Assembly (NCBI GenBank): GCA_033557465.1
Contig: CM066033.1
Location: 1,352,011,834 to 1,352,075,833 of the forward strand
DNA: 64,000 nucleotides
Origin: Ichthyophis bannanicus
Lineage: Eukaryota > Chordata > Amphibia > Gymnophiona > Ichthyophiidae
Reading direction: 5' to 3'
A program made the position numbers and the translations under genes. The notes beneath the pieces are model-generated. The model saw only the letters and a list, made by a program, of their open reading frames with translations. It had not been told where the DNA came from and ran no database searches. Positions 50,881-61,625 of this stretch are shown in pieces (the stretch's first letter is position 1; every line of letters starts with the position of its first letter).

Positions 50881-51334
50881 TCCCTGTGTTTTCTATGAAC
50901 TGTTGCCTGAAGCGGAATAGAGTTTTCACATGTAAGTTGATAAAAGTGCGGGACATGGGCAGTTGGGGATTCGTTATGGTCCAAATTCTCCAAACAGGTG
51001 GGGGAAGAGTGAACCCACGCAGTAGTTAGTTAGCGTTTTTAAACGGACAGGCTAAGAGGTTCAAAGAAGATATACTATTCTTTTAATAGTTATAGTTAAG
51101 TAGGTTTAATGTTTCAAATGTATTGTTGGCTACCTAATTGTGCTCCGATGAGTCTGCTTTGTCAATAGATTACTGGAGTGAGGAGGTGGTTCTGGTGCCT
51201 TTATACCAGGATCATCAAGATGATGACGTTTCTCAGTCTCCAAGCTGCTGGAGGAGGAGCAAAACCCAAAGGTTCAGGACTAGACTGGAGTTCCTTAAGG
51301 AACAACAATTAGCAGGTAAGTCTAATTTCACCTT
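50881..51334 (+). repeat. DIRS C 3' non-coding stretch and right terminal repeat
   Basis: Non-coding to about 51124. The repeat then runs aattgtgctccgatgagtct, ggttctggtgcctttatacc (inverse of the TATA-bearing loop), cagtctccaagctgctggag, and the edge caattagcaggtaagtc. Confidence 0.8.
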
Positions 51335-52160
51335 TTGGTTTTTCTTTTTCTAGGTGCATAACTTTGCACTTGTCCACATTAAATTGCATCTGCCATTTGG
51401 ATGCCCAGTCTTCCAATTTATCAAGATCCTCTTGCAATTTTCCACAATCCTCACGGGTTTTAACAACTTTAAATAGTTTTGTGTCATCTGCAAATTTGAT
51501 AACCTCACTCGTTATTCCCTTTTCCAGGTCATTTATGAATGTCAAAAAGCAGCGGACCCAGCACCGATCCCTGGGGTACTCCACTATTCACCTTTTTCCA
51601 TTGGGAAAATTGGCCATTTAGCCCTGCACTCTGCTTTCTATCTTTTAACCAGTTCCTGATCCACAATAGTACACTGCCTCCTATCCCATGACTTTTTAGT
51701 TTTGCCAAAAGTCTATACTATATCAACCGACTCAACTTTGTCTACATGTTTATTCACACCTTCAAAAAAACCCATAACAGATTAGTAAGACAAGATCTTC
51801 CTTGTCTAAAATCATGTTGGCTGTCTCCCATTAAGCCATGACTATACATAAGTAATTTTGTTCCTTATAATGGTTTCTACCATTTTTCCCGGTACTGACA
51901 TTGGGCTCACCGGTCTGTAATTTCCCGGATCACCCCTGGAACGCTTTTAAAAAATTGACGTTAGATTGGCTGTTCTCCAATCTTCAGGTATTACAGATGA
52001 TTTTAATGATTGCAGACCTGATATTAGTAATCTGTGAACAATCTCATATTTCAGTTCTTCCAACACCCTCGGATGTATACCATCCGGTCCAGGTGATTTG
52101 CTACTCTTCAGTTTATCAAATAGTTGTAATACATCTTCCTGGTGTATCAATATTTCAGCT
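51335..52160 (-). pseudogene. CR1-d ORF2, right half (RT)
   Basis: Continues the copy split by DIRS C. The minus-strand frame 51584-51309 gives FINDLEKGITSEVIKFADDT and KLFKVVKTREDCGKL (FADD motif). Further rightward come sequence for RLLAKLK and PVSPMSVPGKMVE-type fingers, and 52222-51947 with KSPGPDGIHPRVLEELKYE. Numerous stops and shifts are present. The join to CR1-e is at about 52155-52160. Confidence 0.8.
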
Positions 52161-52562
52161 ATACTGACATCCTTTACCACATCCTCTGGTAACGAATTCC
52201 AGAGTTTTTGATACTTCTTCACTCAGTGTTATGTTCTCCTATTAGTCTTAAATGTGCTACATTGTAGCTTCATTGCGGGTCCCCTAGTCTTTCTGCTTTT
52301 TGAATGAATAAACAACTATTCCATTCACTATTTTGTAGCCTCTATCATATCTCCCCTCAGCCATCTTCTTTCCAAGTTGAAGAGCCCTAGCCTTTTAAGC
52401 TTTTCCTCATACGGGTATCCTTCTATCCCCTTTACCATTTTGGTGATTGTAATCTGTGCCTTTTCTAATTCTGCTGTATCCTTTAATTGCGCACAATATT
52501 CAAGGTGTGGGCGCACCATGGAACAGTACAGAGGTATTGTAATATCCTTTGTTTTATTCTTA
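52160..52562 (-). pseudogene. CR1-e ORF2 C-terminal part (older copy)
   Basis: The minus strand matches the ORF2 end (LWNSLPEDVVKDVS) and MVKGIEGYPYEEKLKRLGLF (52519-52328). It is more diverged than the other CR1 copies. At 52547-52562 it carries the target sequence ctttgttttattctta, which is repeated after the L1 insertion. Confidence 0.75.
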
Positions 52563-53903
52563 TTTCAAATCCTTTTTATTGAGTTTACAAAGAGCCATAG
52601 CAGAGTAAGGAACAACACGTCATACAGAAACCAAAGCAACAGCACATCTATCCACGATTCAAGGGTACAGTTGAGTATCAACCATCATAAGAATACTAAG
52701 CACATAATTAACAAAGGCAACAGGACTAAGAATGCTTGGTTGCAACAGTTTCGTCCCGGAGGGCACCAGGCTCCCAAGCTCCCCTACCCCACCCCTCCCA
52801 CAGCACCCCCCTCCCCCATCTCCCCAACCCCCCCCCCAGCACAAACCAGCACTCATACACAGGAAGTACAGGGTTTCCAAGAAAGAAAGAAATATGACCT
52901 TTAAGGGGGATACATAGCACATTGCGGGAAATATAGGAGGAAAACCAAAGTGGCAAAGGGAAGCACCGCTAGGAAGTAACCACAGCTGTTCGTCATAGAG
53001 AACCTACCCTCAGCCGCACCACACTTCCATGCCAAATAGCCTCCCCGGGGTTTGCGTTATATATTCAATACCACATTCCTCTCCCGTGGCGTCAAGTTGT
53101 GGATAACTGGGGACCATAGGTCAAGGAACTTATCCCATTTTTTACCACCTTGCTGCTTTGCTGTTAACTTTTCCATATACAGCAACTCCAGCAAGGCCTT
53201 TTCCCACACTAGCACTCCCGGTGGCTCTGCCTCCAGCCAGCGACTCAGTAAGGACTTCTTAACGAGCAGGAAGCCTCTTTCCAGGACTCCCCGATGTACC
53301 GGGGCGTCCAGCTGAGCCAAAGGAGTCCATTCATGAAACAAACACACATCTCGTTTGCAAACGTCCCCTATTCTCAACCACCCCTCCATCTTGGCACAGG
53401 CCTGCCGCCATAAGACCTGCACCGCAGGGCAGTCCCAGAAGCTATGTAGAAAGGTTCCAACATCTTGCTTACACCAGACACAGGTAGGAGTTGACTTCAA
53501 GCCTGCCTTAAATGCCCATTTATCAGTGGTGTAAGCTCTCCAAAGAAACTTACACTGCAGCTCCTGCAAATAGACCCATGAAGACCCCTTCGGGACCCGC
53601 CCAAACGCATCCATCAAGCACTCCACAGTCATCCCCTCCACCCCATTTGAACGCCACCTATTCACCAGCGCAGAGATGGAAGACTCAGCTCCCATCGAGC
53701 CAAATAACTGGCGGTATACCTGGCTCTCTCGATCTCTTTCCACCAATATCTGTAGAATGTCACGAGGGGTCCCCACTGCTGTCCCCTCCCCCCCCTGTAG
53801 CTGAACTCTTAAGCTCCCCAGGTAATGGCGCACCTGCAAGTACCCATAAAACTGATGCATGGGAAGCTGAAACCTTGCTGACAAGTTGTGGAAACTCTGT
53901 GAT
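52563..53903 (-). mobile_element. L1/Tx1-like LINE 3' fragment with 16-bp target duplication
   Basis: Flanked by the 16-base direct repeat ctttgttttattctta (52547-52562 and 53904-53919). The 3' end (at 52563 on the minus strand) reads caataaaaaggatttgaaa, with an AATAAA and no long poly(A). A C-rich patch lies at 52780-52845. The 5' truncation is at 53903. It encodes the end of ORF2. Confidence 0.85.
53057..53884 (-). pseudogene. L1/Tx1-like ORF2 C-terminal region, open but truncated
   Basis: A 275-codon open minus-strand frame beginning at the truncation. QVRHYLGSL is the conserved region that in L1 ORF2 reads QLRH. The cysteine motif CVWCKQDVGTFLHSFWDC (about residues 138-155) has the C-x2-C-x7-8-H-x4-C spacing of the L1 C-terminal zinc knuckle. 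It ends with WDKFLDLWSPVIHNLTPRER. The RT and endonuclease are absent, so the apparent first ATG is not a genuine start. The absence of stops suggests a recent insertion. Confidence 0.75.
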
Positions 53904-54032
53904 CTTTGTTTTATTCTTAAAGAAAAGAATTTAGAAAAAAACTAATTATATTACAATGCCTCTGTATTTTGAGCATTCTATTGGCTTTCTTGTCTGCTGC
54001 TGCACACTGGGTAGAGGGTTTGAATGTGTTAG
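53904..54032 (-). pseudogene. CR1-e, middle segment
   Basis: Continues CR1-e after the L1 (complement of RSMVRP-upstream sequence: caatgcctctgtattttgag and cattctattggctttcttgt). It then breaks where a second-family CR1 is inserted. Confidence 0.75.
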
Positions 54033-56093
54033 AAACATAGAAACATAGAAATATGACGACAGAAAAAGACCACATGGCCTATGTAGTCTGTCCTTCCATA
54101 ACAACTACAACAGTCCCCTTTTTACCTTTAGAGATCCTCTGTGTTTGTCCCATGCTTTTTTGAATTCAGTTACTGTCCTCATCTCTACCACCTCCACTGG
54201 GAGACTATTCCACGGATCCACTACTCTTTCCGTAAAGAAATATTTCCGCATATCACTCCTGAATCTATCTCCCTTCACCCTCATCCCATGTCCCCTCGTA
54301 GCAGAACTTGCTTTCAATTGAAAGAGGCTCTCTCCCTGAACATTTATGCCACGGAGGTATTTAAACATCTCAATCATATCACCTCTATCCCGCCTTTCCT
54401 CTAAGGTGTACATATTAAGATCCTTAAGTCTGTCCTCATATGCTTTATAATGAAGACCACTAATCATTTTAGTAGCCACCCTCTGCACCAACTCCATCCT
54501 GTTCACATCCTTTTGATGGTGCGGTCTCCAGAATTGCACACTATACTCCAAATGAGGTCGCACCAAAGACTTATACAGAGGCATTATCACCTCCTTTTTT
54601 CTGCTAGCCATTCCTCTCTGTATGCACCCAAGCATCCTTCTAGCTTTTGCCGTCGCCTTTTCTACCTGTTTAGCTACTTTAAGATCATCAGACACAACCA
54701 CGCCTAGGTCCCGCTCTTCTTTAGTGGACAAAAGTACTTCACCCCCTATACTATATTGCTCCCTTGGATTGCTGCAGCCCAAATGCATGACCTTACATTT
54801 TTTAACATTAAATCTCAGCTGCCAAATTCTAGACCATTCTTCAAGCTTAGCTAGATCCCTCCTCATGTTATCTACCCCTTCCTGGGTGTCTACTCTATTG
54901 CAGATTTTGGTATCATCCGCAAAGAGGCAAACCTTACCTGAAAGCCCTTCCGCTATATCACTAACAAAGATGTTAAAAAGAATCGGACCAAGGACAGATC
55001 CCTGGGGCACACCACTGATAACGTCCTTCTCCTCAGAGTGAGCTCCATTTACTTGTACTCTTTGTCACCTCCCACCCAACCAATTTCTAACCCAAGCAGT
55101 AACTTTAGGGTCTATCCCTAGGGTGCTCAGTTTGTTTATAAGTCGCCTGTGAGGAACAGTGTCAAAGGCTTTACTGAAATCTAAATACACCACATCTAGG
55201 GCTCTCCCTCGGTCCAACTCCCTGGTCACCCAGTCAAAGAAATCAATCAGATTTGTCTGACAAGACCTGCTTCTGGTGAATCCATGCTGCCTCGGATCCT
55301 GTAATCCGCTGGATTACAGAAACCTCACTATTTTCTCTTTCAGCAGCGTTTCCAATAATTTACTCACCACCGAAGTTAAACTAACCGGCCTGTAGTTTTC
55401 AACCACATCCTTACTTCCGCTTTTGTGTAAAGGCACCACATAAGCCTCTCTCCAGTCCTTTGGCACCACTCCCGACTCCAACGAGGTATTGAAAAGGTCA
55501 GTCAGTGGAGCTTCTAGAACGTCCCCAAGTTCCCTCAGTATTCACGGGTGTATCCCATCCGGTCCCATCGCTTTGTCTACTTTAAGTTGAGATAGTTTCT
55601 CACGAACACAGTCTTTTGAAAATTGTTCAAGATGTCCTTTGCTTCTGTTCCTATTTGTGGGTGTTTTCTGAGGTCCTACTCCTGGTTCTTCATCTGTGAA
55701 CACAGAACAAAAATATTTGTTAAGCAATTCCGCTTTATCCTTATCAGCTTCTACATATTCCTCCCCTGCACCCTTGAGTCTGACAATACCACTCTTGCCC
55801 TTCCTCTTCTCACTAATATAGCTGAAAAATGTCTTATCCCCCATTTTATTGCATTGGCTATTTCGTTCTCCTTTTGAATCTTTGCCTTCTTGACTACTTT
55901 GCTAGCTTCTCTAAGTTTTTCCAAATACAGATGCCTGTCTTCCTCTCTCTGTGATCTCTTTTATTTCATGAAGGCCTCCCTCTTTTTCTTCACTTTTTCG
56001 GCTACTTCTTTCGAAAACCATAGCGGTCTCCTTTTCCTTTTACCTTTATTTACCATTTTAACAAAAAGGTTGGTTGCCCTTAAAATATCCTCT
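54033..56093 (-). mobile_element. CR1-type LINE, family 2, 5'-truncated
   Basis: The 3' end lies at 54033 with repeats of aaacatag on the + strand (tail octamers). About 2.06 kb are present: 3' UTR, most of the RT, and the linker. CR1-e sequence continues on both sides, and a short tgtta occurs at both junctions. The same family supplied the tail at 7599-8014. Confidence 0.85.
54105..55870 (-). pseudogene. CR1 family 2 ORF2 (RT), frameshifted
   Basis: The minus-strand frame 55844-55542 gives KTFFSYISEKRKGKSGI, AELLNKYFCSVFTDEEPGVG and KVDKAMGPDGIHP (RT start). 55540-55010 matches fingers and palm in broken frames. The frame 55010-54105 is open for 301 codons: MPQGSVLGPILFNIFVSDIA, CLFADDTKICNRV (FADD), LRFNVKKCKVMHLG, MPLYKSLVRPHLEYSVQFWR, and the C-terminus FFTERVVDPWNSLPVEVVEM to GLL. 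It is the same kind of enzyme as in the other CR1 copies but clearly a separate family. Confidence 0.85.
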
Positions 56094-56360
56094 GTTATCC
56101 ATGTTGATGCCTAAATCCTTTTCCTGGGTGGTGGATCGTAATGTGGAATCTTGCATTGTGTAACCATAGTTTGGGTTGTTCTTCCCTAAATGCATAACTT
56201 TTCACTTGTCCACATGAATTTTCATTTGCCATTTGGATGCCCAGTCTCCAAATTTCTCAAGGTCCTCTTGAAAATTTTCACAGTCCTCTTGTGTTTTAAT
56301 AACTGAATAATTTTGTGTCATCTGCAAGTTTGATCACCTCACTCATTATTCCCATTTACA
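56094..56360 (-). pseudogene. CR1-e ORF2, RT segment
   Basis: Resumes CR1-e after the family-2 insertion: complement of the region for LGKNNPNYGYTMQ and KEKDLGINM-type sequence, then FINDL near 56340. Diverged, with many stops. Confidence 0.75.
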
Positions 56361-57518
56361 GGTCATTTTATAAATATGTAAAAATTCTTCATTTCACTGT
56401 ATACAGTTTTCTCTGTTAAAGAAGCTGGAACTCCTGCTCCCATAGAAATGTATTGGTTCAGTTTTTTTTCCAGGGGGATGCTTATTTCTCTGGAATCCCT
56501 GATCTTATTTTTGCCAGTTTGTAAACTTTCTCTGTACCAATTCTTCCCCGTATGCAAAGTTTCATCCTACTCTGCTACATTTTCAGTGAGTTATTTAACT
56601 GTCAGTTGGGCACCGGACAAACACATTCTCTGCCCCTTTTGTTTAATTCTTTCTGGCTTGAGTTGGGTTAGCAAGAATAAAAACATAGGAAGTGTTAAGC
56701 TATGTACTTATTTCAGTAAAAATGTAATACTGAGAAGGCTAAAATCTTAAAGAGCCATTGTTTAAGGTTTAAAAGCATCCTTAAAAAAGTGGGCGTTTAG
56801 ACAGGACCTCATCATGACAGCACTGCAGGGAGGCAGTTCAAGGCAAATGGCAGAGCAAGGCAGAAAACATTGGGTCAGCAGTTTGCAGTGGAGCGTAGTT
56901 TTGTAGACATGAGCAGCTTACCTGATTGGAAATCATTTGGAGGAGAATATAGGGAAAGGTGAGAGAGAAGACCTTAAGGGGTTCTAAGAGTAAAGGCACA
57001 CATAGCTGAATATGAAAGATTGAACTGTATATGAAGGCAGATGAGGAACCAAAGTAGTGAGATGCAGAGTTAAATGGTTGTAGAGACACTGAAGGAAGAT
57101 ACATAAGTCACACAGCTGAGTTTTGAATAGAATATAGTTCAGTTGGAGGCCTATTTAGAAGAGACTATGAGAAAGCAGAAGAGTTTTGGTAGTGTGTTGA
57201 GGGAGAAAATAATGGATTTTGATGATGTAGCTACATATTAACTATAATTGCTTCAGAATCAGTGCTTCTAAAATAATATGCTACTATTCTGTACTTACGT
57301 TTATAACTGGCGGGGGGATATAGTTAATGCAGTAAAACTGAGAATGTTATCTGTCCATGTGACCTGAAAAGTCGTCCTGTTCATTTATATCTTCCATATT
57401 TTCTGCCTCTGTTTTGGCTATCCTTTTCCTTTATGATTTTTGACATGTGTAGATGTTTACATACATCTGAATTGGTACAACATTCTCTTCTGCTGTTGCT
57501 TTTTTTCTCCATTTTCAG
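56361..57518. other. Unassigned, probably intronic sequence
   Basis: No transposon motif is recognised, and the open frames are short and featureless. It lies immediately upstream of the host exon and ends in a polypyrimidine tract (57488-57516) and AG at 57517-57518. Confidence 0.4.
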
Positions 57519-57668
57519 GTTTTGCAAGTGGACGTGGGACCTCATTATCCATCCTATGGATTGCTGAATGAGTGGCAGATGGCTCTTCCTCGCCTAACGG
57601 GAGCTTTGCGCTCCTTCTCAAATGTTGCCAAACAGAACAATTACAGTGAAGAGCTGGATAATTTAACG
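57519..57668 (+). CDS. Candidate internal exon of a host gene (function not recognised)
   Basis: Preceded by a strong acceptor (tgctttttttctccattttcag, ending at 57518) and followed by gtagaa, a usable though weak donor. The exon is exactly 150 bases and 50 codons in phase 0, opening VLQVDVGPHYPSYGLLNEWQ, then MALPRLTGALRSFSNVAKQN and ending SEELDNLT. Composition is that of an ordinary globular protein, with no low complexity and no similarity I can see to the transposon proteins in the window. I do not recognise the gene. The upstream and downstream exons would lie outside the window or in undetected positions. It could be a chance open frame, but acceptor, length and phase argue for an exon. 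Confidence 0.6.
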
Positions 57669-58557
57669 GTAGAATGTTTTACATTTGATAGCTTCCAAAC
57701 ATCATAACTGTTTCGTAAATGTGATAAGTGTACTCTGCTGATCAGTTTTCAGAAGTTTCTTGCACAGTGTGCTGGTGTTTGTTAAAATTACAGTGCTACC
57801 TAACACTTTTTTTTATATTGGCAGTCTTGCATTTTGACTGTATCACTTTCCTTTTTTCACCTTATTTTTAGGTCTGTTTTAATCCAATTCATTTTATTTC
57901 TTCATGTTTGTTCACACTGAAAAAAATGTATCTGTCCTGGCCACATTACTTGTTATCGATCTGTTTGTGCTGTATGCAGACTATGGTAATTATTTGTCTG
58001 CATGGAGCTCTCTTAATGGTGCACATACAGCAGCAGCAGCCCAGCATAATAAGAGCAATGCTATTTGCTCATAATCACCTCATTGGCATTTGGCCTGTAA
58101 ATACTGTCAGTCTGTTCTGTTGGTCTTATGGCAGTATTCTAGGGCATATAAATATAAGCATGAGCGCTATTTCTCCCCACAATTGCATCTTCAAGCCTTT
58201 CTTGCCTGGCATACAGTTGTATGTTATCACTTGAGATGGATACCAATTAGTGCTCTGAATTGGATGAGTGCTCATTCAATGGGGCCACGGCTCTGATATT
58301 GATAGGAAGCCACTACCGCTGTTTAGTAAACAAGCCCCTTAAAGTAGCTCTTTGCAAGGAAATAGCAGAGGGGTGCTAGCATGTGTTCTCCTTCCAGTTT
58401 GTGCTCATGGAATTATATGAATTTTGTTCTAAACATATTTACATAAGTAACTTAAATATTACTTGTTTTATTAAGTTGCCAACTAATTAAATTTTCTTAT
58501 TTAAATTTGCTAGATGCCTATTTTTTGACTCTAGGTGACTTACATGCAGATTATTTC
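57669..58557. other. Unassigned, probably intronic sequence
   Basis: A/T-rich sequence with no repeat tail or tRNA-like head recognised. A 108-codon + strand frame (57908-58234) is hydrophobic and Cys-rich but lacks any motif I can name, and I treat it as chance. Confidence 0.4.
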
Positions 58558-58780
58558 GATGTGGTGGTGTTCATCTTTGATATGGTACATTTGAGGGAGT
58601 CTAGATATATTGGATAAAACTGATCCCAGATTTCTGTGGGCTGTGTAATATCAGAGATATATGCAGGGGGTGTGTTTGTAGTTGTAGTATTACACAGCCC
58701 ACAGAAATCTGGGATAAGTTTTATCCAGTATATCTAGCCTCCCTCAAATGTACCATATCAAAGATGAACACCACCACATC
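58558..58780. repeat. Hairpin: 5' inverted duplication of an L2 fragment
   Basis: The left arm 58558-58651 is the reverse complement of 58687-58780 with only about four mismatches, separated by a 35-base loop. The right arm is coding L2 sequence in the sense of the following fragment. The left arm is its inverted copy. Confidence 0.85.
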
Positions 58781-59184
58781 AAAAGCTGACACCTGCCCTG
58801 TTAAATGGATTAAAACTGCACACAACAAATTGGCCCCTATCTTATTGATGATAGTTAACCTCTCCCTCTCTCAAGGATACATGCCCAGTGACCTAAAAAA
58901 AACACAAAACCTCTGTATAAAAACAGCCCATCCTCCTACAGACCCATCTCCAGTCTACCTTTCTTGGCTAAAATAATAGAAAAAATGTATATATGCAACT
59001 CCAAGACCACATAAACCTCTACTCACTGCTTGATGATAACCAATATGGGTTTAGACCTTAACATAGCGTTGAGACCCTGATGATAACAATCTATAACAAG
59101 ATCATAAAAGGGACTGATAACAATCAAGCCTTCATACTCATTTTCCTAGATATTGCTGCTGCATTCGACTTTGTATTAAATGTG
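58687..59184 (+). pseudogene. L2-type LINE RT fragment
   Basis: Encodes TSKADTCPVKWIKTAHNKLA and then ILLMIVNLSLSQGYMPSDLK (58764 onwards), parallel to the CPAFWIKDL region of the L2 at 20291. It is followed in shifted frames by YRPISSL-type, QYGFRP-type and ILIFLDIAAAFDF sequence (59130-59175). DIRS F cuts it at 59184. Confidence 0.8.
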
Positions 59185-59365
59185 TTTCCTAGGCGTTCCT
59201 CCAGTCCGGTCCCTTAACTTCTGGGTTGTGCTCCTCTACCAGCAGCCTTGGAGACTGAGCTCTTCAATTTTTTTCACCTGATGATCCTCCAGTATAAATA
59301 TCACTGGCTCCACCCATCAGATCCAGTTTAGCTCAGTCTCCAAAGGCAGCTGGTAGGAGTACTAA
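59185..59365 (+). repeat. DIRS F left terminal repeat with hairpin and TATA-like box
   Basis: agcagccttggagactgagct (59241-59261) pairs with agctcagtctccaaaggcag (59330-59349). The loop contains agtataaatatcactggctc. The stem is present in the other copies with compensating wording, so it is likely a conserved feature. Confidence 0.75.
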
Positions 59366-60102
59366 GCCAGTGAGAGGCTTAGTGGAGAGATCTAGGCAGA
59401 TTTTTATTCTTTGTTTAATTCATTTTGAAAGGCACCTTTGTGCTGGGTTTGTTTTTGGTGGCGAGAGGAGTTAGTGGTAGGATTTGGACGAGAGAGATTC
59501 TTCCCCTCCCCCCTTCTCTCCTCTTTCTGTGCTAGCTACTGCTCCCGAGGTTGAGCACAGGAGGGAAGCTCAGTGGCGCCTCTCGAGCCGTCTGGTGTGG
59601 GAGCGGCGGCGAGAGGCAGCGGAGTTCCGGCTAAGCAGAGTTGGCCTTTCGATTCCCGGGCCCGCCCCTGCCGAAGCCCTTGTGGAGGCTGAGCACGTGG
59701 CAGGAAGCTGACCGGCACGTCGGAGCTCAGTGGCCCGGAAGGAAGCGGCGACTGCGTGGCACTGGGCCGCGGTTCTGCTCTCCCCCCCTTTCTCTTCATT
59801 GCAGGTTCCTTGCTGGCTGGGAAAGCAGCGCCAGAGGTACGGCCAAGGTGGAAGGGGGAGGGGATCGCCCGGTAGTTTTTGGTTCGCGCGCGCGTTTTTG
59901 GCGCACAGGAGAGCAGGCCGTTTTTTGGGCTGCTCTCTGGGGAGCTCAGCAAAGGTTTTCCGTTTCTTGGATACATCTTTCATTCCCTGGTTGTTTAAGG
60001 TTTGTTTTTTAAGAAAAAAACAACAACAAAAAAAAATAAACAAAGTAACTGCCATCATCCTCTTAATTTTATTGTAAGTTTACAGGGACGTCCAGGGCCA
60101 GT
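59366..60102 (+). other. DIRS F leader
   Basis: GC-rich non-coding leader with an A-rich stretch at 60013-60041 before the Gag ATG. Several overlapping open frames on both strands are attributed to base composition. Confidence 0.55.
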
Positions 60103-61625
60103 ATGCCAGCCAGGCCTCCGTGCTTAGAGTGTGGTGCTAAGCGTGGGGCGGTATCGGCGGCAGGCATTTGCAGAGGGTGTGCTATGGAGGCCACCTCTGT
60201 GGAACAGGAAATCCAGGCTTCCTTGGCTCTGGAAGCAGCTGAGGACACTCCTCCGAGAGCAGGGGAGGAAGTATCCCAATTGGGGGGGCCAGAGGGTCCT
60301 TTGGTCCCCTTGGTGGAGCGGCAGGCCACGATGCTGCCCATTCCAGGTCCTTCCTCATTGCCGGCTGGGCAGGAGGGAATGGGCCTCGGTGATTTCTCCC
60401 CAGAGTTCGTGCTGCTGCTGCATAAAGCTTTCTGCCTTAGGAAGCAGGAGCAGAAGCAGGGCGCAGGCGGCGGCCCCTCCCAGAGAGTCCTGGGACCCAG
60501 TGAGGGGGTGCTGCTGTACCGCAGAAGTGGCAAAGGATGGCTGAGGACGCTTCGCCTCCCCTCTCTATGGTAGAGGAGTGGGAGACGGAGTGGTCCGAGC
60601 CGGATCTGGGGGAGGAAGAGGAGGAACTCGAAGAGGGCGAGATTCAGGAGGAACAGCGAACCTGGATTGTGCGGGTTTTTCGCCGGGAGGAGTTACCGGC
60701 TTTGATTTCTGAATCCTTAAATGCTCTCAATATGGCTCAGAGTGTCCCAGTAGAGGAGGAGGTCCTTGAAGATCCGCTTATTCAGGCGGTTAGGACGACT
60801 CAAAGTTTTCCCGGCGCACCGGGTGGTGCGGCAGATGATCCAGGCGGAATGGGATCAGCCGGATTCAGCCCTGAGGGGTGTGCGGTCCATGGCCCGTTTG
60901 TACCCTTTACCGGATCAAGACAGGGAGCTGTTGAGATCGCCGAAAGTGGATGCAGCGGTCTCAGCAGTCACCAAGAAGACGACGATTCCCGTGGAAGGCA
61001 GTGCGGCTCTGCGAGACGCGCAGGACCGAAGGTTGGACACGCTGTTGAAGCAGGTTTTTGACATCAGTGCCCTGGCCCTTCAAGCCTCGGTGTGTAGCGT
61101 GTGGGTAGCGCGGGCTTGCCTGCACTAGTCGCAACAGCTCCCGCCATCGGGCGACTCTGCTAGCGCTTCGCAGGGCGAAGCGAGTAAGATTGAATCAGGG
61201 GCAGCTTACTTGGCAGACAGCCAGTATGACCTGGTTTGGAGCTTGTCCAAGAGCATGGCGTCAGTGGTCGTGGCCCGTCGTTATCTTTGGTTACGCAATT
61301 GGGCTGTGGATGGTTCCTCTAAGACTCATCTTAGTAAGTTGCCGTTCAAGGGCAAGTTACTGTTTGGTGAAGATTTGGACAAGTTAGTGAAGGAGTTGGG
61401 AGAGTCTAAGGGAGGCAGGCTCCCTGAGGACCGTCAGAAGCAGTCTCGCTCTTCCACTCTCGCCAGGACTCCACAGCAGGATTCTCGCAAGTTTCGGGCG
61501 GCGCGTTATGCCCCGTTTCAGAGAGGACGTGGTAACTCTCGCGGTCAGGGGTTCTGTGGGTTTCGGGGTGCCAGAAGGGGTTTCGGCACCGCCTCCTCAT
61601 CCACGGGTCCGAGAAAGTCGCAATG
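60103..61625 (+). pseudogene. DIRS F Gag-like ORF1
   Basis: ATG 60103 opens MPARPPCLECGAKRGAVSAA and GICRGC (two CxxC pairs). The frame runs to about 60500 (GDFSPEFVLLLHKAFCLRKQ), then shifts to 60537 (acidic EEEEELEEGEIQEEQ, VFRREELPALISESLNALN), shifts again near 60800 (VFPAHRVVRQMIQAEWDQPD, KKTTIPVEGSAALRDAQDRR, LDTLLKQVFDISALALQASV) and meets a TAG at 61126. The final piece, SMASVVVARRYLWLRNWAVD, LPFKGKLLFGEDLDKLVKEL and an Arg/Gly-rich basic tail (about 61500-61610), ends with TGA at 61623. The basic Arg/Gly tail suggests nucleic-acid binding. Confidence 0.8.

Larger units (their letters stand above)
39498..51334 (+). mobile_element. DIRS copy C, split by two CR1 insertions
   Basis: Left repeat 39498-39660, leader, Gag 40469-42000, RT first part 42050-42321, CR1 insertion, RT rest and RNase H 43039-44052, full CR1, RNase H end and methyltransferase 49244-49740, recombinase 49720-50752, ICR 50776-50880, right repeat 51125-51334. 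It sits inside minus-strand CR1-d. Without insertions it would be near 6 kb. The edges read ttccttattgtccctccag on the left and aattagcaggtaagtctaat followed by ttcacc on the right. Confidence 0.85.

Noticed and set aside
57908..58234. 108-codon hydrophobic frame after the host exon
   Set aside because: No splice-site support, no motif, and A/T-rich intron-like surroundings.
59536..60058. Overlapping minus-strand frames in the DIRS F leader
   Set aside because: GC-rich leader sequence opens several frames on both strands by chance; no motif is seen.
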